Position numbers and translations under genes: made by a program
The notes under the pieces: generated by a model
Told to the model about the DNA's origin: nothing
The model's input: the letters and a program-made list of their open reading frames with translations, nothing else
Database searches by the model: none
Source: Melampsora larici-populina 98AG31
Lineage: Eukaryota; Basidiomycota; Pucciniomycetes; Pucciniales; Melampsoraceae
Length of the DNA stretch: 64,000 bases
Assembly: GCF_000204055.1 (NCBI RefSeq)
Contig: NW_006768799.1
Coordinates: forward strand, 775,291 to 839,290
Reading direction: 5' to 3'
Part shown: positions 35,609 through 47,352 of the stretch, in pieces
Layout of the letters: the number at the start of each line of letters is the position of its first letter
Numbering within the stretch: the stretch's first letter is position 1

Positions 35609-37519
35609 ATGTCGGACAACAAACGATCGCGCCAAGCTTGTAGTGGCATCAACGGAGGAGCACCCCATCTAGGCAGAGCCAAGCACGCCAACCGACAATG
35701 CACATGGCATGTGTGTCCCGGTGTACGTATTGACACGAATCACAATCATTTATACAACGCAAAATGTCTGATTACTTAAATTCCTTATGCGAAATTTAGT
35801 GCTGCCGTACCCAGCGTGAAGCCACAGGGACTAAGTGTTACACCCATGAAAGTGGTGAGCGTGCTAAGATCGCACCTAGCACTCAGCCGTTCCTACAAAC
35901 CGTTTTCGACACCGCCGATGAAAGAGGGCTACTTACGCAAGAATCGACTGGGAATGGACAATCGGCCATTCCAGATGTTAGTGTGGCGGATCAACTAGGG
36001 CCTGCTCCTCCACTTCATCCTTTAGTGCTTTCAACCTCAACCGTGCGCACATATCATCTCAATCGATCTAAGGAAGAAGAAGCAAGACGTGCAACAGAGG
36101 CAGCTGAAGCCAGCTGCAATAGAAACATATCGATTTCTCTGTGGCTGACCGTACGTGCTCCAAGGTCGAGCTGATCATAAGTGTCACGTATGACAAGCTA
36201 ACTTTTACCTTGCACCTAACAGGCTGACAGCGAACCGATTCCCTTCTTGTTCGCACCCAAATCATTGAAGCAATACACCATATCAGAATGTGAAGCAATG
36301 ATGATATTTTTACAAGCACACAATCCCCACTGGAACAAGTTGCTGTGAGTATACGACGTGAAGGCGGACAGATGGGTAAGTACCAGTTCACATATTATTA
36401 CAGACTTTATAATAAAAAATTATGATTTTACGAATTCACCACAGAACATCACGTTGGTTGGAACTTCCATCCCAATGACGACCCCCCTCCGGGAGGCTCT
36501 GGTATGCTTGACGAATGTCGAACCCAAGTTGTGCCATGGAATGGCAGAACTACAAGTATGCCTTGTTCCGGCAGTCAGAACCAGTTTAAAATCGGTCGTC
36601 GATTCTCTGAGAGCTACACCGACTTCAAATCGAGTTCCTCACAGTCCCAGTCTTGCATTCAGATCCAATTCTCAAGGGTCATCAACAACGTACAATACTA
36701 CAGAGTCTTCACCATCACCGGAAATCAAATATTTAGGCCGCAACGAAAGTCCAGGCGATGGACAAACTTCCAGATATCAATCTAGAAGAGGAAGACGACA
36801 AACACCCCCGACTGTTGTAATTGAAGACAAAGAAGACACACCTCCCAAGATTGCGTCAAGGTGTCCAATATTCTCGCACAATATACTCAACGACATAACC
36901 AGCCCCGAACCACCTTCAATCATCCTACCGACTCGACAAGCAAATAATTTTTTGGATTCAATGTCAGACCTACCTGATGTTGATGGGGATGAACCGCACA
37001 CGAGTCAAAACAATATTAGATCAACATCAATAAGCGACTTGAACAGACACGAAGGAGTCAATACGTACGTACCACCACCTGCAGGTAATAATGAAGATAT
37101 TACACCGGACTCTTCGCCTTTGCCGCTCCCCGCACCAACGGAAGATGAGGCACCAAATCCGAAGAGGAGGTCCAAGAAAACTGGCCTAGTGAGCACCATT
37201 TTTGCGTTATTGTATGACTAATTTTTGACTTGGTTTAATTTTTAAACAGTGGCCACCGTCCGATATGCCCATGAAAACAATGACCCAGTGGCACTTGGCG
37301 CATACATCTCAAACTGGTAAGAAGGAAGTTTGGGATTCTTTCTTTGCCCCCGCATATAAGTGGGACCGTACTGCTATGTTTAGATACATACGTTGGATTA
37401 ACAAGGTCTCCAAGGACCGATGGGCTGATTGGTATGAGCAATGTGAACGAGACCAGGTTGAAGCCACTTTCGATGCTGCGCGCAAAACATTTGCTAGCGA
37501 ATTGGAGTCCGCCAGGTGA
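35609..37519 (+). pseudogene. Cargo 1: GRAKH-type cysteine-cluster protein with in-frame stop
   Basis: Exons read 35609-35722, 35800-36150, 36223-36375, about 36446-37189 and about 37251-37519. N-terminal cluster: ACSGINGGAPHLGRAKHANR, then CTWHVCPGCCRTQREATGTK and CYTH, a Cys/His arrangement likely to bind zinc. Next come an AA/EAAEASCNRNISISLWLT block, KSLKQYTISECEA and YDVKADRW. After a Ser/Pro-rich linker, the conserved C-terminus reads WPPSDMPMKTM, FAPAYKWDRTAMFRYIRWI. I recall similar architecture beside KDZ transposases in mushrooms, but no function is known. TGA at 36346-36348 interrupts the frame between NKLL and VYDVKADRW; CGA would restore the expected pattern, so this copy looks inactivated unless an intron is hidden there. 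Confidence 0.5.
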
Positions 37520-37629
37520 ATTACACAAGAGTTCCGATGTAGTACCATCTATTCTCGCTGCATTTTCCCATTTAATTACACAAGAGTTCCGATGTAGTAC
37601 CATCTATTCTCGCTGCATTTTCCCATTTA
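37520..37629 (+). repeat. Perfect 55-bp tandem duplication
   Basis: Copies 37520-37574 and 37575-37629 are identical (ATTACACAAGAGTTCCGATG...). The duplication begins at the base after the stop codon of cargo gene 1. Confidence 0.92.
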
Positions 37630-39106
37630 ACCAATAACATGTATTCCTCAATTTCATTTTGATATATGTGTTATATATATTTTTCACATTTCTCTCTCAG
37701 TTATCGAACAATATTTCTTATTCCTCATCGTCAAATACTTTACATTCATGTTATAATATTAATTAGTTGTATTATAACTGTATCATATATATAATAATCT
37801 AATTTAGTCTTTTCCCCTGTCGTAATGTAAGCAGACCGTAATTGTTTGTCGTTGTTTAATCTAACAGGTCAAGTCCGACGCGAAAATCAATTCTGTTGGA
37901 TGGCCAAGTTGTTTGGACCTCTGGAAGGATGTGTTAAACCTTCTGGAAGAGTTAAACCTTGCCATGTAAGTATTGATATTATTACATTTACTTTTCTACA
38001 TTGAGTTGACCAAACAATGTGTCTACATAAGTCTACATATATATAGATACAAACTTAAATCAAACTTTACCTTTTTGTGTATGAACGAAATCATAACTAA
38101 CAGATGTGATAGAAGGGATATATACCATGTATACGTTATACATGGTATATGGAAGGCACATCAATTAAAGCACATGATTATACACATTGTCTACGCGCCT
38201 TGAAGTCAGCGATCACATATATCTATTGAGTGGTATGTGATCGCTGACTTACTCACGCGTACGCGTTTTGTTTGTTTGTTTGTCAAGGATGTATGTTTGT
38301 TACTTATTTATATCATCGGTTATTTATCATATTATATGTATCTCAATAATAAGTGGTAAAAGAAGGTTTTGTCAAACCTTCTGATTAGGAGATGATCATT
38401 GCGATTGGGTCAAACTTTTCGTAAAGTATGATGCATACCAACTGACGATAAATTATTATCATATCATTGGTTGTGATATGGCCAGATTCTTTCACAACCC
38501 CGCTTCAATGATGCCAAACTTATGGAGGTCATGCTTATAAATACGTATAAGTATTTTAAACTTATATATGTTGATCGAATATTCGTAATGGATATCACCA
38601 AAAGAAGCAAATAAATATGCCGGCATCAGTGACTCAGCATAAAGTTAAGCATACAAGAGTTGTTGATGTATACATCAACAACTCATTGTAGATGCATATC
38701 ACACGCGCTTATAACTCAAACGTTGTTATTGCATCGTTATGATTCATTCCATGATGCTCAGGTTTGGATAGTCCGGATAGGAATCATCCATACGATTCCT
38801 TTGTTTCACAATCTAATTAGGTGGGAGGGCGCATATTATATCTTTCTCTGTCTCCGTTAAATATGATGTTTACGGGGAAAGGTTCGTATGATCACCTATC
38901 ATCTAGACAACATCAATCACGCCAAACAAAAAAAATATGATCCGATTCCTTTCTTAATCTTAACACGCCATGTTACATATGAGTCTCAGGTGGATCACGT
39001 ATATAAAACAACTCGAGTAGAATCAACTTTCTCAACCTACCTCTCAAACACATCATCCATTCCTTCACTTACTCACTGTCTACAATATCTAGAGTGTTGA
39101 ATTATT
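37630..39106. other. Noncoding interior of the element with several hairpins
   Basis: AT-rich, no gene-like frame. Contains three strong inverted repeats listed separately or in findings (38120-38150, 38204-38249, 38657-38684) and the 12-bp palindrome ACGCGTACGCGT near 38256. Confidence 0.55.
38657..38684. repeat. Perfect 28-bp palindrome
   Basis: The half-site GAGTTGTTGATGTA is followed directly by its exact reverse complement. Confidence 0.95.
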
Positions 39107-40199
39107 ATGGACATCCCAGATTGTCGTCAATCCGAAATTAATCCCATTGCGCTTCCTGATACCGCGGTTGCTGAAGTTAAGCAAGGACAAGACATGTGCT
39201 ACTGGTGCGGGGGATTTGGCCATATGCAGAACGTCTGCCCCTCCAGGCGAGCTAAACTAGCCCGCACTGCGCGTCCTTACAAGGATTGGCGTCTCCTTGC
39301 GGGTGTCCGAAAGCTCTATAGTATCAACGTATTGTGGCCAACCACTCCTGTTCCTGTTCCTGTTCCTGTTCCTGTTCCTGCTCCTGCTCCTGCTCCGGCT
39401 GTTGTTGAAGAGGTTCAGGATAATGGAACCACTGGAGATAACGGGTTAGTAACATTGTTTTAACCGTCATATCCTCTATATTGGTAACTCAAACTCATTT
39501 ATATTTGTACAGCCCTCAAAACTTAGGCGTCCCAAACATCGAGGTTCAGGAAGAGGTTGAAATTGCTGTGGTTGAAAATGGGATTGATGTAGAAGTCGGG
39601 TAAGTTGATGACCTGTTTATTTAAAATGAAACATTAACGTTTACCTATATGGAAACCAGGCAAGCTTTCATCGGGGATAACACGCTTGTACCAGCGGTGA
39701 TTGAAGACGACCTTGAAACAGTGTAAGGCCTCCTTCCATAATCAATTGTTGTATAATATGAGCTGACACATTATAGATTATCTTATCCGTAGTGCCATTG
39801 CTCAACCAAATACTGCTACGCAAGTCATTGCCAACGAAGACTATGAGTACAACATTGGTATTTCCGAAGAAGAGTTAGCCGAGTTCCTGTGAGTAATATG
39901 AGGGCCTCTTACTCACACTTTACAATTAAGGGAAGAAGTTGATCATATGTATGAAATGTCAGGCTTTTCAAAGGAGGTCCAATGGACATCAATGTGGTGA
40001 ATGTAATACCCAAAATGGAAATGGTGTCAGTATCCACTAGAATTGTTGTCTATATGAAAACTAAGCGGTAACATTCACTTACCACTTATATCTTATCGCT
40101 TATAAATTGTACATTATATCTTATAGGACAATTGATACGGAACTTCCACGCGGTCGCAAAAGGCCTCGTGTGACTTGTGATTTCAGCCAATCAGTTTGA
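39107..40199 (+). CDS. Cargo 2: CCHC zinc-knuckle protein built from phase-2 exons
   Basis: Six exons, starting 39107 (MDIPDCRQSEINP) and ending TGA 40197-40199. Each of the five introns interrupts a codon after its second base (GG|GT, GT|GT, CT|GT, CG|GT type), so each internal exon can be gained or lost without a frameshift. Residues ~31-44 form a zinc knuckle, CYWCGGFGHMQNVC (Cx2Cx4Hx4C). A low-complexity (PV)n(PA)n stretch follows, then acidic exon modules rich in VIEDD/VEEVE. The C-terminus is basic (RGRKRPR). Zinc knuckles bind single-stranded nucleic acid; here the protein may assist transposition. Function is inference. Confidence 0.6.
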
Positions 40200-40584
40200 T
40201 CGGCTCGATCGGGAGGTTCAACTCGCTCCAGGTCATGTTCTTCTCTATGGCGCAATTATGACTATGTAGTTTAACTGTGGCCTCATACTTTGTCGCGATA
40301 AATATACACGATATTGCGTTATCAATGAAATATTCCACTCCCCTTGTTATGTTGTTATCAAATCCACGTGATCGACGTAGAATCCATTGCAGGCTAGCGA
40401 GGCGAGACATTGAGACTGGCAAGCTCGGTTCATATATACAAGTCTTCATATAAGCCGAGCTGCATGATGAAGACTTGATTCCCATTGCATTAATTTTTTT
40501 CTCAATATAACATATTTATTTCAAGTAATCACAATTATTGAGGCGTCATTAGCTCTTTATCACTTTGATTGATTGATTGTCATT

Positions 40585-42020
40585 ATGCCGTCTCGTAATG
40601 AGCCGGATGACACCAAACCTATTATCCAAAGAAATTCTGGTCGCGCATCGCCTGCTGATGCTGAGCATCAGTTGACTCTCATTCCCAAGATAGAATCACC
40701 TGCTTGTGCTGGTGCGATAGTTGGTGCCTTAGAAACAGGTGAAAGATATGACGAAGAATCTTTGACCAAACCTATCATCAAATCCGACAACGCTTCGCCT
40801 TCAGTCACCGATCAATTGGACGAGGTGAAAAACCTGGCCTCTTTAGGCCGAAAGACCTACAAGGTCAGAGCTGTCCGCGCTATCAGAAACCAGACAGAGG
40901 GTATGTTGGACTTATTCTGCAAACAACCATCGATTGTACATTTTAATTTTACATGTTGACCAATTACAACCTTTTGATTGTATCTCGTATGGTAGAGGCG
41001 CCAGAGTCTGGCAGCATCCTATGTGTTACCATTCCAGTTCATAGTTCGGCCTGTCGACCGGACTATCCTTCCAGACGAGCTGCCTTCCTTTACCACTTCA
41101 GAGGCTACTACGGCGATGACACCAAACCAAGATACGAGCCAGAAAACACGTTAGGCCTGTCAGAGACCATTGCTGTTTATCAATTAGGACGCACTGTTGA
41201 TATATCTCTCAGTAGAGATTCAAATGAATGGCAACTTAGAGAAATGCGGGGAGATGGGGTCGACATGCCGCATCAAGGCATAGCCCGTTTCCATTATATA
41301 TGGGCCGCCACTGCGACTTCCGGGAGAGATAGCGCTATTGAACTAGCAAATGGCCATGTTTATGTTTCTCAAATGCTCAAAAGATTCAAAACACGTCTCC
41401 TATGTTTGTGGAAAGGTGAAAGTAATCCCAACAGTTACTTGGCAGTCAAGTTTGGCGAATGGTTTATCCGCGCGGCGGCCTTACACGTAAGTTCTTGGAT
41501 GATTTCTTGACCGTTGAATTATTTCTACCGCGACATCCTGAAAGACGTCTTCTAAATAGGTTCCGCGAGTCTCGTTGATGCAAACCATAGGCAATCTTGA
41601 TTCTGATTTGCCAAGATGGATGTTATGTGAGAGTGCACGAGACTCTACTAGTGCTCGATACTTATCCCCGTTGTGTTTCAGGGACACCCGCCCAGCATCT
41701 GACCATTGGAATAAGTTGCTGTTAGCATTTGTCCATTATGCGTACGAAGAAAGTAGATGTGAAACTCTGATTGGCCAACTTGACTGTGACATATGGGGAA
41801 GCCTCTCGAATGTAATATGCTTTAATAAAGGGTAAGTCATATTAAAAATTAATATTACCCTCATTTCCTTTCCAATACGAGTGCTTAAATCGTATTATAT
41901 TGCAGATCTTATTACTTGGAAAATAGCGATCGATTGGACACTCCCTTTTTTGATTTCAGAGGTGCCCATGCATGTAACAAGATATGCAGAGAGTTCAATC
42001 TCACCCCACTCGTTTTATGA
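40585..42020 (+). CDS. Cargo 3: alpha-kinase-like protein A
   Basis: Four exons: 40585-40900, 40996-41486, 41560-41831 and 41906-42020; 397 aa, phases close. A Lys/Ser-rich N-terminal tail precedes a folded region: YIWAATATSGRDSAIELANG, LCLWKGESN, RWMLCESARDSTSARYL, LLLAFVHYAYEESRCETL and CDIWGSLSNVICFNKG. The closing motif is HACNKICREFNLTPLVL. The AF.HYxY core and the terminal HxCNxICxxLxL pattern are those of atypical alpha-kinases (MHCK/EF2K, PF02816). The catalytic-loop aspartate region reads GQLDCDIWG rather than the usual VDLQG, so activity is uncertain. Paralogous to the next gene and in the same direction. Confidence 0.7.
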
Positions 42021-42499
42021 AAAGAAATCAGTTTGTTTGACCGCAATCAATAATTGTATCCGCGTGTTTGTTTACATTGTTTCTTTCTCCCCTGTCATTA
42101 TTTTTCCATATGAGAACAACAAAATGAAAATAAATATTTCACCATTGTTATTACTATATTATTTATTCTGATATAGGTAATCACTCAATTAGATCGTCCC
42201 GCGAATATCCATAGCATTTTACAGAGAGGGAGGTGAACGGCATCGATCGCGCTATAAGCCGTGCATATAAGGTATGTGCTATATTTTATACTATATAATA
42301 ATTACCTACCTATTGTTTCAACCACGAGCCTTTCGTGAGCATATGCCCAAAGACCTGTGACGTCACTATTGATACGCCACTATTGATACGTATATATATG
42401 CCTTTTTTAACATACCGATAACAGTCATTGCCATTTATTTCTAATCAATAATATTGAACCACTGATCATCGCAGTACTCGTCCAAAGTATTTCTCAATC

Positions 42500-43906
42500 A
42501 TGTCAAAATCCCGAGTTCCAAATAGTTCATTCCCGTCAGGTGTCGGTGGTGTCAATAATATTGAGCTGATAGATCTCACCGGTAGCGACTTGGACCCAAG
42601 CAGTGACGAATCAATGTTGAATGGTAATAGCATTATTTTGATTTCATCGTCAGGTGTGTGTTGGTTCATAACAAATCTTCCAAGTTATAAGAAGTTGATG
42701 TTAATTTCGTTTCTCCATGTTGTTTAACTTTGATGCATAAGACCCACATGAGATTGATGATGTTGATAATAGTATGAAGAGTTTTACCATGACGGGATCA
42801 TCAGGTATGTACTGCTTCATTTCATATTATATCAAGATGTTTATGAAATTCGATAACCTTTTTGTTCTCATCCTACAAGTCCTTCGTCACACTCATGACG
42901 AAGAGGGTGATAGCACTCGGAGTTCCAATGCGGAAATAGTTCCATACTATGAACGAATTGAAGACTTGAGTCGAAAAGAGGAGGGATGTCTTTACCGTTT
43001 GAAGGCCAAGCCGTTGAGAGAAACAGCACTATTTTACGATCAATACGAGGATATCACGGTCTTGGAAGACCGTGTAGGATACAGATGCTTTCAAAAGCCC
43101 ACCTTTGATTTAGACAGTGACCATTGGACTATTCGTTACATTTACCTCAATCATCGTGAGGTGTCGGGGTGGTATTTTCTCAAATACCACGTTACTTGGA
43201 AAGATATGGACTCTCAAGGACGTGGTCATTGCTTTGAGTGTGCTCAAAGCAATAGGTTTGCCGCCATGGCGCTCCGGTCATTCCGACATGCCCTTTACAT
43301 CAAGATAAGAAATGCTTACGGTGCTATAAACCTGGTGCACCAACAATGGTATTCGGATTCTGCTTCTTTGGTGGTTAGCTTTTCTCTGCTTACTTTTATC
43401 AGATAGCGAAATTGACTTCCTGCTTAATGAAGCTTCAGCCTTTGCATATCATACAGTCTTCTGGTTCCGAGTATCACAGCGAACCTCGGTGGATGATATG
43501 CGAGGGCATCAATGATGGTAAAAGTCATCGGTTTGTCAATGAGACTCGGTTTGACAACAAGCCAATGGAGCCTTATACTTGGACCGACTTGATTTATGCC
43601 TTTGTCCACTATACTTACGACTTGAGTGACGGCCGATTGTTGATCTCAAACCTTGATTGCGACGAACATGGAAGATTAACTAACATTGTATGTTTTGACA
43701 AGAAGTAAGTGAAATCGTATTTGGGAGACAACGTAGCCATATTTATAAGACTGACCTTGCATGTTCTGCCACTTAATAGCAGCGCTCCACATCACAGCCG
43801 CGACAATGCTGAGGTGGTTGATCAGATTAAAGACGTGTTTAATCATTTTGAAGAGCAACATAGGTGCAATATAGTATGCCAACACCTCGGTAACATTCCT
43901 CTGTAG
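42500..43906 (+). CDS. Cargo 4: alpha-kinase-like protein B
   Basis: Starts at 42500 (MSKSRVPNSSFPSG) and ends TAG at 43906; six exons inferred, with junctions near 42653/42743, 42804/42880, 43373/43441 and 43704/43779. N-terminal Asp/Ser-rich linker with a SUMO-interaction-like IELIDLTGSDLD. Folded part: YFLKYHVTWKDMDSQG, NRFAAMALRSFRHALYIKI, RWMICEGINDGKSHRFVN and DLIYAFVHYTYDLSDGRLL. Then ISNLDCDEHGRLTNIVCFDK and the hallmark FNHFEEQHRCNIVCQHLGN. This is clearer as an alpha-kinase than protein A. Alpha-kinase genes are strongly expanded in basidiomycetes; substrates there are unknown. Sits about 480 bp downstream of gene A. Confidence 0.75.
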
Positions 43907-44099
43907 TTGCCATCTTCTAATCAGCATTTCGTACTTTGTTTCACATGTTTTCTCTCATCTTTCTTCATATTGTATTGTATGTTACTGTGGTTTCAGGTCT
44001 CATATATAATTACGTTATTTGATTTCATTTAGAAGATAATAAATGCATTAAAGGATTATGATATTATTATATGTTACAACTTCTTTACGATTATATACA

Positions 44100-44733
44100 T
44101 TAGAAAGTCAATGGATAAGCACTTGGTTGCGTCAAATGAGAAGGGACATTGCAGCAAAAATTGGTTTTACAAATCAACTTTGTGAGTAGGGAATCATTGC
44201 ACACTCGAATCATCTCCTCCAAAAAAAACTGGTAATTTATTTCATGCATGCCGCGGCAAATGGAAAGAAAGCCACCATACCAAGTGTTGGTGATTTCGGC
44301 TGCAGATCCATTGAATCGCCAGCTCCCGTCCGGTCTCTTGAGAAACGGCCAGCGCTTTGGATCGTTGAACTTACGACACTGAGCATCTTTCTCAGAGTGT
44401 GTGCGCATGTGGAACGGATCAACTGGCCTGATGGTCCCCTTCAGTCTTTCCATTGCTGCTGGATCCTTGCGGAGAGATTTGTAGTACATGAATTGTCGAA
44501 AAATTGAATGGGAGGGAGTACAGGAAATTTCCTTTCCATAATTTCCTACAGACCATTTATGTCAACTAAACGCAGCGCACAAATGGTAATAATACTGGTT
44601 AACTCACCCTGACCAAAATAACGGACTCTGCGCGATACATGGTCTCTCTCGCTAGGGTTATACCACAAGTTGCGACGAATAGAAGATCATTGTGTGTTTT
44701 AGCGTTTGAACACATAGGTTTCTTCGTGATGTA
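44100..44733 (-). pseudogene. Truncated duplicate of KDZ transposase 3' end
   Basis: The minus-strand frame 44489-44100 repeats the last exon of the full transposase: RPVD, FHMRTHSEKDAQCR, RWRFNGSAAEIT-type and WYGGFLSICRGMHEIN. Upstream, intron and preceding-exon remnants (VATCGITLARETMYRAE-like) extend to about 44733, where similarity ends. No start or N-terminal half. Confidence 0.75.
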
Positions 44734-44736
44734 ATA

Positions 44737-44837
44737 ATCCAGATATGGTGGATAATGTTGGTAACGCGTTTATTCATTTTGAAGAGCAACACCGATGCAA
44801 TGTAATATGCCAACATCTCGGTAATATACAGCTATAG
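44737..44837 (+). pseudogene. Orphan last exon of an alpha-kinase gene
   Basis: Reads FIHFEEQHRCNVICQHLGN and ends in TAG at 44835-44837, a diverged copy of the final exon of alpha-kinase B (43779-43906). No upstream exons remain. Together with the KDZ fragment it shows a tandem duplication of the shared 3' region. Confidence 0.75.
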
Positions 44838-45062
44838 TCAGTTGTTTCATACTTGACTCCGGTATGGATTTAAGCAACCCTTACCAGGATCTCCTTACGT
44901 AAAGTTTATGGCTACTTTTTTCACCTTCATAATTTGTCTACTTTTGCTTGTTTGCAACTCGTTTGTACTTGGTCTCAAGAGCAATTGTTTCTTTTTTGTA
45001 ATTGAATGCTGATTGCTATATTACAATATAGCAATAAGAAGAACAACAATTGTGTATATACA

Positions 45063-47352
45063 TCATAAAGGAAGTGGAAACGCACTTTGTTGGGCTAAAT
45101 GGGAAGGTACATTGCAGCAAAAGTTGGTTTTGCGTGCAAGCTTGGCAAGTAGAGAGTCATTGCGCACACGTATCATTTCCTCCAAGAAGAAGCGGTAATT
45201 TATCTCATGCATACCGCGGCATATGGAAAGGAATCCGCCGTACCAAGCGTTGGTGATTTCCGCCGCAGAACCGTTGAATCGCCATGAACCGTCGGGTTTC
45301 TTGAGGAATGGCCAGCGCTTGGGATCATTGTATTTCCGGCACTGAGCGTCTTTCTCAGAGTGGGTGCGCATGTGGAATGGATCTACAGGTCTTATTGTCC
45401 CCTTCAGGCGTTCCATCGCCGGTATATCCTTGCGCAGTGATTTGTCAAAAGTACATGAGTTATCGAAGAATTGTATGGGTGGTAGAACTGGGAACTTCCT
45501 TTCCATAATTTCCTGAAAGGTGTGACCTGCATTAATATTATACCAGCGATGCAATGATGGTAATAACTGTGAACTCACCCTGACCAAAATTACAGATTTG
45601 GCGCGATACATCGTATCTCTAGCCAGGGTTATACCGCAAGTGGCAACAAAAAGAAGGTCGTTGTGTGTCTTGGCGTTGGAGCATGTCGGCTTTTTGGTGA
45701 TGTTGGACGCGCGAATTGTATCTTCACCCTCTCGACCGGCTTCGTGGGTCCAATCTGTCTCATTGCCCTCTATCAGAGCATCCAGGTTGAATACGTCTGT
45801 ATCCGTGTTGAGTGCCGCCGTTGGATCCTCAGGTAATTTTGCACCGGTACGCTGGTTGAAAGCGAGCGCGGCACGAGATCGATGAGTCTTCTCGTGTCTT
45901 ATTTGAATAGCTTCTTGGTGATCGGTTAGGTCGCACGCCTTGGTGTTGCCAATTGCATCACGCGTACAAGGCTGTGCATGACACAGCTTTCCAAGTATTG
46001 GGCTATGAATTGGACAATATCGATCTTTCGGTGTTTCAAGCATGACTGTGCACGGCGGTGGGTTAGAAATCGAGGGGTTTATCGAGGCAAGTTGCTCTTT
46101 TGTAGCACTGCATCGTGGATGGCCAATCGTAATACCGTCCATCGCGATGGCGCGAAGAGCTGGACGTAATAACTTTGTAAGTATATGGTTACCTTGTGGC
46201 CAATAAGTAGAAGACGGTGCTCACCTAACCCGCCTCCTGGTACCTGGGGGTCCTCGAAGATCTCAGTGCATTCCAAACACATGTGATCTATATACGGACT
46301 GCCTTCAAGCTCCATCCACGTCAACACAGTCAGTTTCGAATCACGAAACCGATGTCGAGATCCGCCCGAATTAGATACACTCATTTGGCAATTGCGGATG
46401 TTGAATTGCCGTAGTAATCGGTACAAATCCAACGCCGTAGTGCAACAGTGGTCGGAGAGTGTGGGCTTGAAGATCTCCCCGACGAAGTGATTTGGTGCCA
46501 ACTCGTTCAGCTTGTGAGAACTGTTGTATATGGTCACCAAGTTGTATATGGATACACTTGGTTGTGGAGATACAAAGTTAGCTTAGTTGTTTCGTGACAT
46601 GATTTGTAAATATGGTTATACGACTTGGTACTTACTGGGCTAGAGATTGTGCGTGGTTGAAAAATTCTAGTAATGGAATGGTCATGAAGTAATGCATATT
46701 AACTTGTATGCAGTCTGCGTCGTTTCTGACCGTGTCTAAGTAGTATGTTCGTTGATCCTTGTTTGAAAAGTAGGACGCCCTATAGCTGGTCTTGCAGTCT
46801 GATAATAAACATAAAAATGATTAATGATGCCAAAGTAAAATGAAGATATCAGCAGATGACCTTACGTCGGCAATAGGTTGTATGGTGACGGACTGACTTG
46901 ACTCCGTCAAGCCCGTAAAGGTATCCAGTCAGAGCTTTCCGCTTTTCTAACGTACGCTGTCCATGGACCCTGCCGTATTCCCTGCACTCTTCATTGGGAC
47001 ATTCATCTTTGTAGGGTGGCCAAAATATACGTTCTGCAATGGCAAGATGCGCGCCGCCGTCCTCGCCGAGTCCTTGATCCCGAACTAGGCGCTTAGGCTC
47101 GACGTATGATAACGCAAGTGAGGGATATAAAACTGTCCATAGTACCTCCCAGGTGCCGGGTACTACTGGTGAGCCCAGGGCGGCGTTGAGGTAATCGTAC
47201 GGCGCATTGTCTTCGTCAATTCTGATTGATTCTTGGTTTATGTTGACGAAATGGCTTGCAATCGTGACAAAGCGGAACACGTCTTGGCCGTCAAGTGATT
47301 CTAGCATGGAGGGGAAATGTGATAACGCTTCATATATATATGTCATTCGCAT
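45063..47352 (-). CDS. CxC5-CxC6-KDZ transposase
   Basis: Five exons on the minus strand: 47352-46866, 46798-46636, 46556-46225, 46159-45579 and 45512-45063; 2013 nt, 670 aa, phases close. The N-terminal helical region (FPSMLESLDGQDVFRFVTIA) is followed by a CxC5-type cysteine cluster: FWPPYKDECPNEECREYGR and YCRRHCKTSYRASYF. The middle block reads YIDHMCLECTEIFEDP. The CxC6 cluster reads AIAMDGITIGHPRC, RYCPIHSPI, LCHAQPCTRDAIGNTKACD. The KDZ core: LPPIQFFDNSC, PVDPFHMRTHSEKDAQCR and WRFNGSAAEITNAWYGGF, carrying the Asp, the FH..H..C pair and the conserved Glu. KDZ enzymes mobilise basidiomycete DNA transposons. All expected blocks are present, so this is probably the mover of the 13.3-kb element. 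Confidence 0.88.

Noticed and set aside
38204..38249. Hairpin as a bacterial-type terminator or riboswitch
   Set aside because: Eukaryotic sequence, no downstream T-run linked to a gene, no known aptamer core.
45308..46169. Plus-strand frames opposite the KDZ transposase
   Set aside because: Antisense shadows of the transposase exons; the minus strand carries the conserved motifs and splice sites.
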